In this document: one piece after another, positions 1-8,896 of the stretch
Layout: each line of letters opens with the position of its first letter
Numbering within the stretch: the first letter of the stretch is position 1
Source: Azospirillum lipoferum
GTDB lineage: Bacteria > Pseudomonadota > Alphaproteobacteria > Azospirillales > Azospirillaceae
DNA: 64,000 nucleotides
Reading direction: 5' to 3'
Assembly: GCF_024170005.1 (NCBI RefSeq)
Contig: NZ_JALJXJ010000010.1
Span: 1-64,000 of the forward strand
Translations under genes and position numbers: made by a program
Notes under the pieces: generated by a model
The model's input: only the letters and a program-made list of their open reading frames with translations
What the model was told of the DNA's origin: nothing
Database searches by the model: none

Positions 1-144
1 CTGAACAGCGGCAACAACGTCTCGGTCAACGGCGCCATCGAGATCGAGGGGCAGGCCTATGGCCGCCTGCGCGGCTCGGAGGACTTCAAGGAGGGCGTCG
101 CCTCCTTCCACGAGAAGCGCAAGCCGGTCTTCAAGGGCTGCTGA
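1..144 (+). CDS. enoyl-CoA hydratase/isomerase family, C-terminal end (5' end outside window)
   Basis: Reading frame 1 is open from the first base to a TGA at 142-144 and encodes 47 residues. They include a run ending in an EGQAYGRLRGSEDFKEGV-type segment and a final FHEKRKPVFKG. This is the usual C-terminus of crotonase-fold enoyl-CoA hydratases (beta-oxidation or aromatic-ring degradation), where the SEDFKEG and KRKPxFxG elements are conserved. The catalytic part lies outside the window, so substrate and subfamily cannot be judged. Confidence 0.7.
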   Translation: MNSGNNVSVNGAIEIEGQAYGRLRGSEDFKEGVASFHEKRKPVFKGC

Positions 145-209
145 GCGCAACGGTTGGCATTTCATGAGGCGCGAGCTCTGGCGGTCATAATCAATTAATG
201 CGTGCACCG

Positions 210-235
210 CCCTCTCCCTTTGCTGCAGGAGAGGG
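210..235. terminator. GC-rich hairpin after the hydratase gene
   Basis: CCCTCTCC at 210-217 pairs with GGAGAGGG at 228-235 around a 10-nt loop, 65 nt after the stop codon. No U-tract follows, so termination is possible but unproven. The rest of the 242-nt spacer contains a (TCA)5-like run near 311-327 and a small AAATCC/GGATTT inverted repeat at 331-348 just upstream of the chemoreceptor gene. No gene was seen in it. Confidence 0.45.
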
Positions 236-386
236 AGGGGCATGCCCGGAGATAGACTTTGTCGGATTGCGTTCCATAATAATTCTTTTACAAGAAAGTA
301 ATATTTCGGCTTCATCATCATCATCAGTAGAAATCCGCCTTTGGATTTGAAAATCGTCGTAAATAGTCTGTCTTGAGGAACGTCTT

Positions 387-2468
387 ATGAAAATCCGGGC
401 AGTATTTCTTTCTTGCGTACTGGCAATGGCGACGGTGGCAGGGGTGGTGTCGATCACCTTCGTGGCCGCAGAGTGGGGCAACTACCGCCGGTCCGTTGAC
501 GCCGGAACCCTCTCCGAGGCGTTGGGCGCGGTGCTGCGGGTCACCGAAAAGGTCGTGCTGAGCCGGGGTGTGCAGAATGGAGCCCTGCTCGCGGACGCTC
601 CGGCCGGTGACGAGTCGCGCGCCAAGATCGATGCCGCCCGTCGCGAAATCGTCAAAACGCTGGCGGAGGCCAACCGCACTGTTCAGGCCGCCGATTATGC
701 CGGCAGACCGACAGCGCTCAGTAAATTGCGCGCGGTTGAACAGGCCTTGGCGGCACTCCACAGTGAGGTTGACGCAGCGATTGCTCGTCCCAAGTCCGAA
801 CGCGACCAGGCTTTTGTAAAGGGATTCGGTGAGCGCGTGGTTGCGCGGGTCACGGAGCTGAACGGCATCGCCAATGGGTTGGAACAGGGCATGGCGCTCG
901 CCGACGCCGACGTTGCACGGCTTGGCGGCATCGCCCGCCTGTCCTGGGACATGCGTGAATCTGGCGGGCGCCGCGTCGCCATCTTCACCACAGTTGTCGG
1001 TGCCAAGCGGATGCTGACCAGCAACGAAATCGAACTGGCCGCCGCCCTGGCCGGAGAGACGCGTCATGCTTGGGCGCGCCTCCAGGCCACCGCCACGCAG
1101 ATTGACGACGCGCCCGCCCTTGCGACGGCGTTGAAAGGTACCGAAACGACCTTCTTCGGCGCTACCGACGCGCTCATCGCCGATCTGATCGCCAGGGGAC
1201 GGACGGGTGGTGACTACGAGATTTCCTTTCAGGACGCTTGGTCGCGCTTGGTTGGCGGCGTGCAAACCGCGCTCGCGGTGCGTGATGCCGCTATTGCGGA
1301 GGCGCTGAGCCAGGCGGAGGCGGCGCGCGGCAGCGCATTCGTCCGCTTGCTGCTCGCTGTCGGCGGTTTGGCGCTTGTCGTGCTCACGGTGATCGGCATC
1401 GCGATCCTGATAGGCCGGCGTATTGTCGACCCGCTGGTTGGCATGACCGCAGTGCTGTCAAAACTGGCGCAAGGCGAACGCGAGGTGGTGGTGCCGGCGC
1501 GTGGGCGCGCGGATGAAATCGGCGAGATCGCTGCGGCGGTCGAGGCGTTGCGTGTGACCGCCAAGGAAGCCGATCGGCTGGCTGCCGAACAGGCGAGCGA
1601 GCACGCCCGACGTCAAGAACGGACGCGTGCGATGGAAGCGGCGGTTGCCGGCTTCGACAACTCGATCACCGCCATTCTGGTCGCAATGGACGGCGCCACG
1701 ACCGAACTCGACGGCACGGCGCGCACCATGACGGCGGTCGCCGACGAGGCGAGCCGACAGGCGGCCACGACGGCGGCCGCAGCCGAGGAGACGGCTGTGA
1801 CGGTGCAGACGATCGCCGCGGCAACTGAGGAAATGACCAGCTCGATCCAGGAGATCGGTCGTCAGGTCGCCGGCTCCAACGCTGTCGCCGCGACGGCGCT
1901 GGCGCAGGCCCAAGAGACCACCGGTACGGTAATTCACCTTACGGAGGCGGCGTTGCGGATCGGAGAGGTCGTGAAGCTGATCCAGGACATCGCCAGCCAG
2001 ACCAACTTGCTGGCTTTGAACGCGACCATCGAGGCGGCGCGCGCCGGCGAGGCCGGCAAGGGCTTCGCCGTGGTCGCCAGCGAGGTCAAGCAACTGGCCA
2101 CGCAGACGGCCAAGGCCACCGAGGATATTGCGGCGCAGATCGCGGCGGTGCAGCAGGCGACCCAGGGGACCAGCCTGGCCATCGACGGGATTGGCAAGAC
2201 AATTGCCAGCATCAACGAAATCAGCTCGGCGATCGCCGCTGCGGTGGAGGAGCAAAGCGCCACCACCAGCGAGATCGCCCGCAACGTCCAGCAGGCGGCT
2301 CACAGCACCACCGAAGTCAGCTACACCATCGCCGACATGAACCAGACCGTCGGCCAAAACAGCAGCGCGGCAACTCAGGTGACCGGCGCGTCGAGCGCGT
2401 TGGCGAGCGAGGCCAAGGTTCTTCGCCAGGAGGTCGAGAGCTTCCTTGCCAGCATTCGCGCGGCCTGA
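387..2468 (+). CDS. methyl-accepting chemotaxis protein (HAMP + MCP signal domain)
   Basis: A 693-aa membrane chemoreceptor. A transmembrane helix spans about residues 5-28, followed by a helical periplasmic sensor of roughly 290 residues without a recognisable Cache fold. A second transmembrane helix is at about 319-343, then HAMP (about 344-397) and the signalling domain. The conserved hairpin tip (IASQTNLLALNATIEAARAG) lies near residues 540-560, where CheA and CheW dock. The start is supported by a GAGGA-like site 8 nt upstream. The gene stands alone between spacers, so its ligand is unknown. Its architecture is conventional, unlike the second MCP at the end of the window. Confidence 0.93.
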   Translation: MKIRAVFLSCVLAMATVAGVVSITFVAAEWGNYRRSVDAGTLSEALGAVLRVTEKVVLSRGVQNGALLADAPAGDESRAKIDAARREIVKTLAEANRTVQAADYAGRPTALSKLRAVEQALAALHSEVDAAIARPKSERDQAFVKGFGERVVARVTELNGIANGLEQGMALADADVARLGGIARLSWDMRESGGRRVAIFTTVVGAKRMLTSNEIELAAALAGETRHAWARLQATATQIDDAPALATALKGTETTFFGATDALIADLIARGRTGGDYEISFQDAWSRLVGGVQTALAVRDAAIAEALSQAEAARGSAFVRLLLAVGGLALVVLTVIGIAILIGRRIVDPLVGMTAVLSKLAQGEREVVVPARGRADEIGEIAAAVEALRVTAKEADRLAAEQASEHARRQERTRAMEAAVAGFDNSITAILVAMDGATTELDGTARTMTAVADEASRQAATTAAAAEETAVTVQTIAAATEEMTSSIQEIGRQVAGSNAVAATALAQAQETTGTVIHLTEAALRIGEVVKLIQDIASQTNLLALNATIEAARAGEAGKGFAVVASEVKQLATQTAKATEDIAAQIAAVQQATQGTSLAIDGIGKTIASINEISSAIAAAVEEQSATTSEIARNVQQAAHSTTEVSYTIADMNQTVGQNSSAATQVTGASSALASEAKVLRQEVESFLASIRAA

Positions 2469-2600
2469 TCCTTCGACCGGCCCCTGAACTGATGGTGCGG
2501 ATGCCCCCTCTCCCCGACATCGGAGTATACCAGGATGCGGTGTTTGTCTGAGAGCATGTTTGTAGACGTCATGCGCCGAACATCCTGGAATGTGACCGCC

Positions 2601-2643
2601 CCAGACGGATCATACTGCTCTACATACATAAAGGTCCGTCTGG
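2601..2643. repeat. 9-bp perfect inverted repeat with 25-nt spacer
   Basis: CCAGACGGA at 2601-2609 is matched by TCCGTCTGG at 2635-2643. The spacer is AT-richer than its surroundings. It sits 19 nt beyond the stop codon of the minus-strand metallo-hydrolase and 130 nt beyond the chemoreceptor stop, between two convergent 3' ends. It could be a bidirectional terminator, an operator for a lost gene, or the end of a small mobile remnant. Confidence 0.4.
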
Positions 2644-2661
2644 CGCAGTCCACTGGGTTCT

Positions 2662-3681
2662 TCATAGGTTCAACTGATATGAAGCCGGGATCCAGCGGTA
2701 GCCGGCCTCCTGCCGCTCGACAAAGCCGACGGAGGGAAAAGTCATGTGATAGCCGATGACTGGAAGCCGGTCGGCCGAGGCCATGCCGTAGATGCGCCGG
2801 CGGGTTGCCGCTCCCCTTTCCTTTTCCATGTCGAAGAAGGCGTGCCATTCAGGCCGCGCCAGCGACGCAACCTCATGATGGGCACAGTCGCCCCAGAGCA
2901 GAAGCCGGTTGCCCCGGCTTTCGATGTGGAAGGCGAGATGACCGGGTGTGTGCCCATACGCCTCCACCGCACGGATGCCGGGAGCGGCTTCCTCGCCGGG
3001 TTTGAGGAAGCCGGTCCGCTCCGCGAGCGGGACCACCGTCTGCTGGAACAGTCTGGCCGACTTGAACTCGTTGCCCTCGCGTGGTGCGGACAGCCGGTCC
3101 TTGGAAGCCCAGAAATCATACTCGGTTCCGCCGATGGCGTAGCGCGCATTCGGGAACAGGGGCCGGCCCTCCTCCATAAGCCCGCCGATGTGGTCTACAT
3201 GCCCGTGGGTCAGGACCACGAGATCGACCTGCTCGGGTGCGTAGCCCGCCGTCTTCAGCGTCCGCGCGAGCCAACCGCCGTGGGGTCGGGGCACGAAGCC
3301 ATCGGCGCCGTTGCCGGTGTCGAACAGGATCAGTTCGCGCCCAGTGTTCACCAATGTAGGCGTAAATCCGGGCTGGAAGCGGGTTTCGGGCAGCAGGTTG
3401 TCCCGCATAAGCTGCTCGACCTCCGCCTTGGGCCGGTCCTCGCCGACGATCGGCCAGGGACCGTCGATCATAGCCCCGGCGTCGAGGATCGTCGTTACTT
3501 CGAAGTCTCCGAGCTTGAAACGGTAATGGGTAGGCGCCGAGGGGCCGAGCGGCGGGGCGGCGGCCCGGACTTGCATGGGGAGCCCCCCGATGATGGCGGG
3601 GGCGGCGAGCGCAGAGACAGTCGTGGAGAGGAGCCGTCGGCGAGTGATCGCCGCGCGTGGCGATGGCATGGGGGCGGACAT
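2662..3681 (-). CDS. MBL-fold metallo-hydrolase with Tat signal
   Basis: 339 aa from the ATG at 3681, chosen because GAGGA lies about 8 nt upstream. The N-terminus has a twin-arginine region (ITRRRLLSTT) followed by a hydrophobic stretch ending near VRAAAPP, so the protein is probably exported folded to the periplasm. The zinc-binding HxHxDH motif (VVLTHGHVDHIGG) and downstream metal ligands (GHTPGHLAFH and a later GD) mark the metallo-beta-lactamase superfamily. The overall form resembles quorum-quenching and lactonase-like members, but the substrate is not determinable. It is divergent, across a 93-nt spacer, from an AraC regulator that probably controls it. Confidence 0.85.
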   Translation of the reverse strand: MSAPMPSPRAAITRRRLLSTTVSALAAPAIIGGLPMQVRAAAPPLGPSAPTHYRFKLGDFEVTTILDAGAMIDGPWPIVGEDRPKAEVEQLMRDNLLPETRFQPGFTPTLVNTGRELILFDTGNGADGFVPRPHGGWLARTLKTAGYAPEQVDLVVLTHGHVDHIGGLMEEGRPLFPNARYAIGGTEYDFWASKDRLSAPREGNEFKSARLFQQTVVPLAERTGFLKPGEEAAPGIRAVEAYGHTPGHLAFHIESRGNRLLLWGDCAHHEVASLARPEWHAFFDMEKERGAATRRRIYGMASADRLPVIGYHMTFPSVGFVERQEAGYRWIPASYQLNL

Positions 3682-3774
3682 GGTATTCGATCCTCCCAAA
3701 TGGTTTTCTTTCTGTCTGTCGCGGCGGCGGTTTCCATGTTGTGATTTCCATCCACCACGGCGGGGAGTCTAGCG

Positions 3775-4581
3775 ATGGCGGAGTCCGGGCGCTTGTACAA
3801 ACGTGCTGCGGCGGAGGACGGTGCCCCCGGCCCGCTCTGGCATCTCGGCGGCGGGCTGACCTTCTTCGCGGGGCCACTGGACTACAATGCCAGCCACCAG
3901 CACGGCGCGCCTGTCTATCTGGCGGGCCTTGATGGTCCCTTCGGACTGCGGATCGGGGGCGGGCCGTGGCTCACCTGCCGGACCGCCGCCATTCCCGCCG
4001 GCGTGCCGCACGAACTCGATCTCGGCGGCAGCCCTCTGGCGGTCTTCTACGTCGAGGCGACCGTCGCAGGCTTCGACATCCTGGCATCGCTCCTGCGCGG
4101 TGCAGAAGAAACGGGCGGTGCCCTGGTCGGAGGCCGCGGGGAAACGAGGCTGCTGCGCGACCTTTACGAGGACCGCCATGCCACCCGATGGGCCGGCGAG
4201 GCGCTCCGCGATCTGCTGGACTTCTCCGGAAGACGGGCCACCCGCACCATCGACCCGCGCCTGTCCCGCGCGCTCCAGGCGCTGCAAGCGTCCAGCGATG
4301 AACCCGGCGACGCCCCCATGCCGGTCGCCTGCATCGCCCGGGCCGTCGGCCTGTCGCCGTCGCGTTTCCAGCATCTCTTCACCGAAGAAATGGGTGTTCC
4401 CTTTCGACGCTATCGCGCCTGGAGTCGGATGCGCACTGCCATTGCCGAGATCGTGTCGGGGGCCAACTTCACCACCGCCGCCCACACTGCTGGCTACGCC
4501 GACCAAGCGCATTTCGCTCACGACTTCCGCCGCACCTTCGGAGCTCCCGCCTCCCGAAGCCTGACCGGAATACGTTCCTGA
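3775..4581 (+). CDS. AraC-family transcriptional regulator
   Basis: 268 aa. Residues 1-140 form a cupin-like ligand domain (IPAGVPHELDLGG matches the usual AraC_N pattern). Residues about 165-265 hold the two helix-turn-helix motifs, including ARAVGLSPSRFQHLFTEEMGVPFRRYRAWSRM and AGYADQAHFAHDFRRTFG-type elements. A GGGGAG Shine-Dalgarno precedes the ATG. The position back to back with the metallo-hydrolase gene suggests that gene is its target. The inducer is unknown. Confidence 0.9.
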   Translation: MAESGRLYKRAAAEDGAPGPLWHLGGGLTFFAGPLDYNASHQHGAPVYLAGLDGPFGLRIGGGPWLTCRTAAIPAGVPHELDLGGSPLAVFYVEATVAGFDILASLLRGAEETGGALVGGRGETRLLRDLYEDRHATRWAGEALRDLLDFSGRRATRTIDPRLSRALQALQASSDEPGDAPMPVACIARAVGLSPSRFQHLFTEEMGVPFRRYRAWSRMRTAIAEIVSGANFTTAAHTAGYADQAHFAHDFRRTFGAPASRSLTGIRS

Positions 4582-4771
4582 GGTCGTGTATTTATATAGC
4601 GGGTTTATGCAGCCGTCCGACCGGATAGTGAACCGTACCGAGTTTGTTGGAGACCCCCTCTTCTGAGACAGCGACTCCACTCATTTTTTAAGAGAGATAA
4701 CGCTGCCAGTTTGGAATTGTGGCTTCAATTAGTCGCAAGAATCGTTGGTTGCGTGGCCCCCGCAACCACCA

Positions 4772-5009
4772 TTACTGAACGCACCTATTCCCGAAGGCCG
4801 GCCATTTCCGCAGCGCCGGTCTTCGTTGTTTTTGGGGCCGGCCCAAGGCTGGGCAGCCCACAAGATCGCCCTCCGGCTTGATCTCGATGCCGTGGGTCCC
4901 GGCAGCGTTGAAGCGCACCGCCACCCGCTCGATTAGCGGGCGCAGCCGGTCGCGTGCTTCGATCCGGTGACCCGGGTTCTCCAGCGTCGCTGCCGGGTAA
5001 CCGATCCGT
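4772..5009 (-). pseudogene. C-terminal remnant of a site-specific (serine-type) recombinase
   Basis: On the minus strand a frame ending at the stop 4772-4774 reads ATLENPGHRIEARDRLRPL, then LIERVAVRFNAAGTHGIEI and PEGDLVG. This matches the typical C-terminal tail of phage/resolvase-type serine recombinases (LIxRIxVxPG ... GxEIELxGDL). There is no start and no catalytic domain; the frame runs straight towards the neighbouring hydrolase gene. The stretch 4582-4771 between the AraC gene and this remnant holds nothing I recognise. This is probably a scar of a lost island. Confidence 0.45.
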
Positions 5010-5014
5010 TCCCT

Positions 5015-5587
5015 TCATCGAGAAATGGCACGAAGAAAAGAAAGAGCCCTACACCAAAGCCTAGCTGTAGCTTCCTCGCTGTAATCCGCCGAAGTTATGT
5101 CTGTGAAGTAATGCCCCGAGTTTTGGTAGGTGAAAACATCGGCCGAAAGTTTGGCCTCAACCGTTTTTGCCTTCCATGCATGCAGTTCTGTATCCGTGAA
5201 GATCGGATCGTTTAAGCCGATGTGCAGTTGCACCGGCGTGCCGGCGCAGACGCCCGCCGGCAACGAGGCCAACCCATGAAGCAACAGCACCCCCTGAACG
5301 TCCGGCCGGAGCTTCCACATTTCAGCAACGACACCTGCGCCCATCGAGATGCCCATCAGGACCAACCTGTCGGGAGAATCCGCAAGCGCAGTCCAGGCTC
5401 TCTCGCGAATGGTCTTCCAACCGATTTTTGCCTTTATCGCGAATCCCTCGTCGAGATCATCGGTTTTCGTGCCGTCAAACAGATCCGGAAGAAGCACCTC
5501 GTGTCCAGCGTCACGCAGTCGTGCCGCAGCCTCCATCTCGACCTCGCGCAGCCCCAGCACCGAATGGAACAAGGCAATGCTTGCCAC
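5015..5587 (-). CDS. dienelactone hydrolase family protein
   Basis: 190 aa starting at GTG 5587, with a perfect AGGAGG seven nt upstream. An alpha/beta hydrolase with nucleophile elbow GISMG (Ser81), Asp127 in the LHIGLNDPIF strand and His159 in NSGHYF, i.e. a complete Ser-Asp-His triad. Classical dienelactone hydrolases of the chlorocatechol pathway carry Cys as nucleophile, so this Ser variant belongs to the broader DLH family. The length is slightly short for the family (usually about 190-240). It is divergent from an FAD monooxygenase across 316 nt, which fits a shared aromatic or lactone detoxification role. Confidence 0.8.
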   Translation of the reverse strand: MASIALFHSVLGLREVEMEAAARLRDAGHEVLLPDLFDGTKTDDLDEGFAIKAKIGWKTIRERAWTALADSPDRLVLMGISMGAGVVAEMWKLRPDVQGVLLLHGLASLPAGVCAGTPVQLHIGLNDPIFTDTELHAWKAKTVEAKLSADVFTYQNSGHYFTDITSADYSEEATARLWCRALSFLRAISR

Positions 5588-5903
5588 GGTACGCCTCCTA
5601 TCGGATGGAATTCATGCAACACCGGCGCCGGGCTTTCTCATCGTGCTTCGTTCGGATGCTCATGCTCGTCGCGCAAGAGGACCGGGTCGGCCGGCGCAAC
5701 CATATGACTCATTCCCATGGAGGTCTTTCGGCTTCGTATCGGGATGCCCGCAAATGCCCCGATGATGTTCCTGTCGCCGCGACCCCAGGATGGAAAACGT
5801 CCGAACTCCCACATTTCCTAGATAGGTTGCGCAAGGCTCTTGCTTCAAGCCCCCCGCCATTCACTACAAGACGGGTCACCGACCGAATCTATGAGGTGGC
5901 ACG
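5588..5903. other. divergent intergenic spacer, no gene recognised
   Basis: 316 nt separating the dienelactone hydrolase (minus) and monooxygenase (plus) starts. Both Shine-Dalgarno sites lie at its edges. Short open frames inside have no recognisable motif. It presumably holds two promoters, but I could not identify convincing -35/-10 pairs. Confidence 0.5.
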
Positions 5904-7364
5904 ATGCAGGTGACCCAACATGACGTGATCATCGTCGGAGGCGGTCCAACCGGGTTGATGCTGGCCGGCGAACTGGCGCTCGCGGGAGTTGATGTCGCGA
6001 TAGTCGAGCGGCGCAAGAACCAGGACCTTGAGGGGTCGCGCGCGAGCGGCCTTCATCCCCGCGCGATCGAACTGCTTGATCAGCGCGGCATAACGGACAA
6101 GTTCCTCCCCCAGGGAACCAAGCACCATTCGGTCGCCCTCGCCGGCATCATCCTCAATGCCGGCGACCGGGCGACCCGCCACAGCTACACGCTTGGACTC
6201 TGGCAGGAGAAGATCGAGCGCGGGCTGGCCGACTGGATCTCCGAACTGCGGGTGCCGTCCTATCGCGGGTGCGAAATGGCGACCTTCGCCGAGGGCGAAC
6301 AATGCGTGGACCTCCATCTGACGGACGGGCGAAGGTTCCGCTCCAGCTATCTGGTCGGCTGCGACGGCGGCCGCAGCCTTGTCCGCAAGACGGCGGGCAT
6401 CCGCTTTCCGGGAACCGAGGCGCGGGCGAGCTACCTCATCTTTGAGGCCGACATGGAGGATCAACCGCCGCTCGGCATCCGGTACGGGGAGCAGGGCCTG
6501 TACGCCCTCGGACGGCTCGACGAGGGACCGCGCGTGCGCGGCATAGTGACGGAGCAGCGGCTGGAGCGGGGGGGAAGCCCCGGCGGGGAGGATCTCAGGG
6601 CGGCGCTCACAGCCGCCTACGGATCGGACCTGGGCATCCATCGGATCACCTGGATGTCGCGCTTCACAGATGCGGCGCGGCAGGCGGAAGCCTATCGGAA
6701 GGGCCGCGTCCTGCTCGCGGGAGATGCCGCGCACGTTCATTCTCCCGTTGGCGGGCAGGGGCTGAATGTCGGGCTGCAGGACGCCGTGAACCTCGGATGG
6801 AAGCTGGCCCAGGTGGTGAAGGGCATTTCGCCGGAAAGCCTGCTCGATACCTACCATGCGGAGCGGCACCCGATCGGCGCCGCGCTGCTCGAGCTTACTC
6901 TGGCGCTGACCGCACTCAACCGCGGCGACGACCACACAACGGCGCTCCGGGCATTCGTGGCAAAAGCGATGCAGATGGACGAGCCGAGGCGGTGGTATTC
7001 CGCCATGGTGTCCGGCCTCGACATCCGCTATGGCCCGGAAGGGGGGCACCCTCTGCTCGGCCGTCGCATGCCGGATCTGGACATCGTCACCGCCGAGGGG
7101 CCGACGCGGGTCTTCGCGTTCCTGCATGATGCGCGGCCGGTGCTGCTCGATTTCGGTAAAACGGGCTTCCCGGCCATCGACGCGTGGAAGGAGCGCGTCA
7201 AACTGGTCGATGCGGAATTTGAGGGTGTGTGCGAGCTTCCCGTCATCGGCATCGTCCGGACTCCGACCGCCCTCCTGATCCGACCGGATGGACATGTGGC
7301 ATGGGTCGGAGAAGGAAGCACTGAAGGCCTCCTGACGGCCCTTGGAGACTGGTTCGGCAATTAG
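5904..7364 (+). CDS. FAD-dependent aromatic monooxygenase (PheA/TfdB/rifampicin monooxygenase-like)
   Basis: 486 aa. The Rossmann dinucleotide motif GGGPTG opens the protein (residues about 12-17). The DG motif (LVGCDGGRSLVRK) is near residue 155, and the GD motif (GDAAHVHSPVGGQGLN) near 275-290. Together these are diagnostic for group A flavoprotein hydroxylases that use NAD(P)H and O2 to hydroxylate aromatics. The C-terminal 110 residues resemble the thioredoxin-like domain of this family. GAGGTGG precedes the ATG. Phenolic hydroxylation or antibiotic inactivation are both possible. Confidence 0.88.
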   Translation: MQVTQHDVIIVGGGPTGLMLAGELALAGVDVAIVERRKNQDLEGSRASGLHPRAIELLDQRGITDKFLPQGTKHHSVALAGIILNAGDRATRHSYTLGLWQEKIERGLADWISELRVPSYRGCEMATFAEGEQCVDLHLTDGRRFRSSYLVGCDGGRSLVRKTAGIRFPGTEARASYLIFEADMEDQPPLGIRYGEQGLYALGRLDEGPRVRGIVTEQRLERGGSPGGEDLRAALTAAYGSDLGIHRITWMSRFTDAARQAEAYRKGRVLLAGDAAHVHSPVGGQGLNVGLQDAVNLGWKLAQVVKGISPESLLDTYHAERHPIGAALLELTLALTALNRGDDHTTALRAFVAKAMQMDEPRRWYSAMVSGLDIRYGPEGGHPLLGRRMPDLDIVTAEGPTRVFAFLHDARPVLLDFGKTGFPAIDAWKERVKLVDAEFEGVCELPVIGIVRTPTALLIRPDGHVAWVGEGSTEGLLTALGDWFGN

Positions 7365-7706
7365 TGCGCATCGCGTGAATCCGGCTTCGATCTGAAGCGT
7401 GAAGCCGATCGCCGAACGAAGGGATGGATCATCGTGGACTTGGAGCCAGGGTCCTTCTGGTGCTTGTCGAAGCGCCGGAAGAACCCTGCGCTTCCGGTCT
7501 TCAGTGCAACCGGTTCACGCGGTCCCGCTTGATCCGGCTTTACTCTGAACACACGAAATTTCATAGCGGCGCACGGCATCCATCCGCCGCGCCTGGCCAA
7601 AAAGCCGCGAGAGACAGCCCAGGACGTCGGGTGCGTCCGCCGACATCTGGCGGTCGGGATTGAGCAAACATTTTCCAGCGATGATGGGCAGGCACACTCT
7701 ATCCGC
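7365..7706. other. intergenic stretch with nothing recognised
   Basis: About 340 nt after the monooxygenase stop. No convincing gene, transposase remnant or RNA was identified. Open frames on both strands lack family motifs. The regulatory region of the TetR operon begins at its right end. Confidence 0.4.
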
Positions 7707-7752
7707 TTGACACCATACCAACCAGTCGGTACACAAACCAACCAGTGGGTAT
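7707..7752 (+). promoter_or_regulatory. promoter with tandem TetR-type operators
   Basis: TTGACA at 7707-7712 is followed 17 nt later by TACACA at 7730-7735, a good sigma-70-type promoter. Two near-identical 16-mers, TACCAACCAGTCGGTA (7716-7731) and AACCAACCAGTGGGTA (7736-7751), start exactly 20 bp apart, about two helical turns. The first covers the spacer and the edge of the -10; the second covers the probable transcription start. ACCnACCnGTnGGT-like palindromes are common TetR/AcrR operators, so autorepression of the gene at 7771 is inferred. Confidence 0.75.
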
Positions 7753-7770
7753 GGTGGGTGGGTAAGCGAC

Positions 7771-8400
7771 ATGCAGCCTGATTCAAAGTCCAGACTTCTC
7801 GACGCGGCGCTGAAGGTCGTGCGCACCAAGGGCTATACGGCAACAAGGATCGAGGATCTCTGCGCCGAGGCCGGCGTCACCAAGGGAAGCTTCTTCCATC
7901 ACTTCAAGAGCAAGGACGACCTGATGCTTGCGGCTGTCGCCCATTGGGATGCGGTGACCGGCGGCCTGTTCGCACGGGCGCCCTACCATGATCTCGCGGA
8001 CCCGCTGGACCGGCTGCTCGCTTACCTGGAGTTCCGCAAAGAGTTGCTTGCCGGGGACCTTCCCGATTTCACCTGTTTCGCCGGCATGATCACCCAGGAA
8101 GCCTATGAGACCCGTCCCGAGATCGTGGCCGCATGCGCCGGCAGTATCGCCGGCCATGCCAGGACACTCGAGGCCGACATCCGCGAAGCCATGCGGAAAT
8201 ATGGTGTGGATGCCGATTGGAGTGCCGAAAGCCTCGCACTGCACACCCAGGCCGTTCTCCAGGGCGCCTTCGTCCTCGCCAAGGCCAAGGGTGGTGCGTC
8301 CATCGCCGCCGACAGCATCGACCATCTCCATCGCTACCTGACGCTTCTGTTCCGCTCGGACAGCGGCAAGAGATCCAACCCCGCAACGAAGGTGAACTGA
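7771..8400 (+). CDS. TetR/AcrR-family transcriptional regulator
   Basis: 209 aa. The N-terminal helix-turn-helix is clear: IEDLCAEAGVTKGSFFHHFKSKDDL at about residues 27-52. The C-terminal part is a TetR_C-like ligand domain of ordinary length. It directly follows tandem operators and precedes SRPBCC, VOC and GST genes, with one nt between its stop and the next ATG. It is probably an autorepressor of a four-gene detoxification operon. Confidence 0.93.
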   Translation: MQPDSKSRLLDAALKVVRTKGYTATRIEDLCAEAGVTKGSFFHHFKSKDDLMLAAVAHWDAVTGGLFARAPYHDLADPLDRLLAYLEFRKELLAGDLPDFTCFAGMITQEAYETRPEIVAACAGSIAGHARTLEADIREAMRKYGVDADWSAESLALHTQAVLQGAFVLAKAKGGASIAADSIDHLHRYLTLLFRSDSGKRSNPATKVN

Positions 8401-8401
8401 C

Positions 8402-8845
8402 ATGCCCAACACCGTCCGCCTGCATCGCGTCGTTAATGCCAAGCCGGAGAAAGTCTACCGGGCATTCGTGGAGCTGGACGCCATTGCCAGCTGGCTGCCG
8501 CCCCACGGCTTCATTTGCACCGTACATGAACTGAATGCCGTGGTCGGCGGCACGCACAGGATGTCGTTCCGCAATTTCACCACCGGCCACAGCCACGCCT
8601 TCGGGGGCGAATATCTCGAGCTCGTCCCCAACGAGCGGCTCGTCTACACGGACAGGTTCGATGATCCTAACCTGCCGGGTGAGATGAAAGTGACCGTTAC
8701 CCTGAAGGCCGTGTCGGTCGGCACGGACATGACGATCGAGCAGGCGGGCGTTCCGGACGCGATCCCGCTGGAGGCCTGCTATCTCGGCTGGCAGGAAAGC
8801 CTGCGGAAATTGGCAAAACTGGTCGAACCCGAAATCAATATGTAG
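8402..8845 (+). CDS. SRPBCC / AHSA1-like domain protein
   Basis: 147 aa. Small START/Bet-v1-like fold protein: the RVVNAKPEKVYRAFVELDAIASWLPP opening, GGEYLELVPNERLVYTDRF centre and GWQESLRKLAKLVE end are typical of the AHSA1 (activator of Hsp90 ATPase homologue) group. Members bind hydrophobic ligands; most bacterial ones have no assigned reaction. It starts one nt after the TetR stop, so the two genes are translationally close. Confidence 0.85.
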   Translation: MPNTVRLHRVVNAKPEKVYRAFVELDAIASWLPPHGFICTVHELNAVVGGTHRMSFRNFTTGHSHAFGGEYLELVPNERLVYTDRFDDPNLPGEMKVTVTLKAVSVGTDMTIEQAGVPDAIPLEACYLGWQESLRKLAKLVEPEINM

Positions 8846-8896
8846 TGCGACACCGATCGCCGCACGCAAGCAACCAAGCCAGTAGGAGCACCGGAG

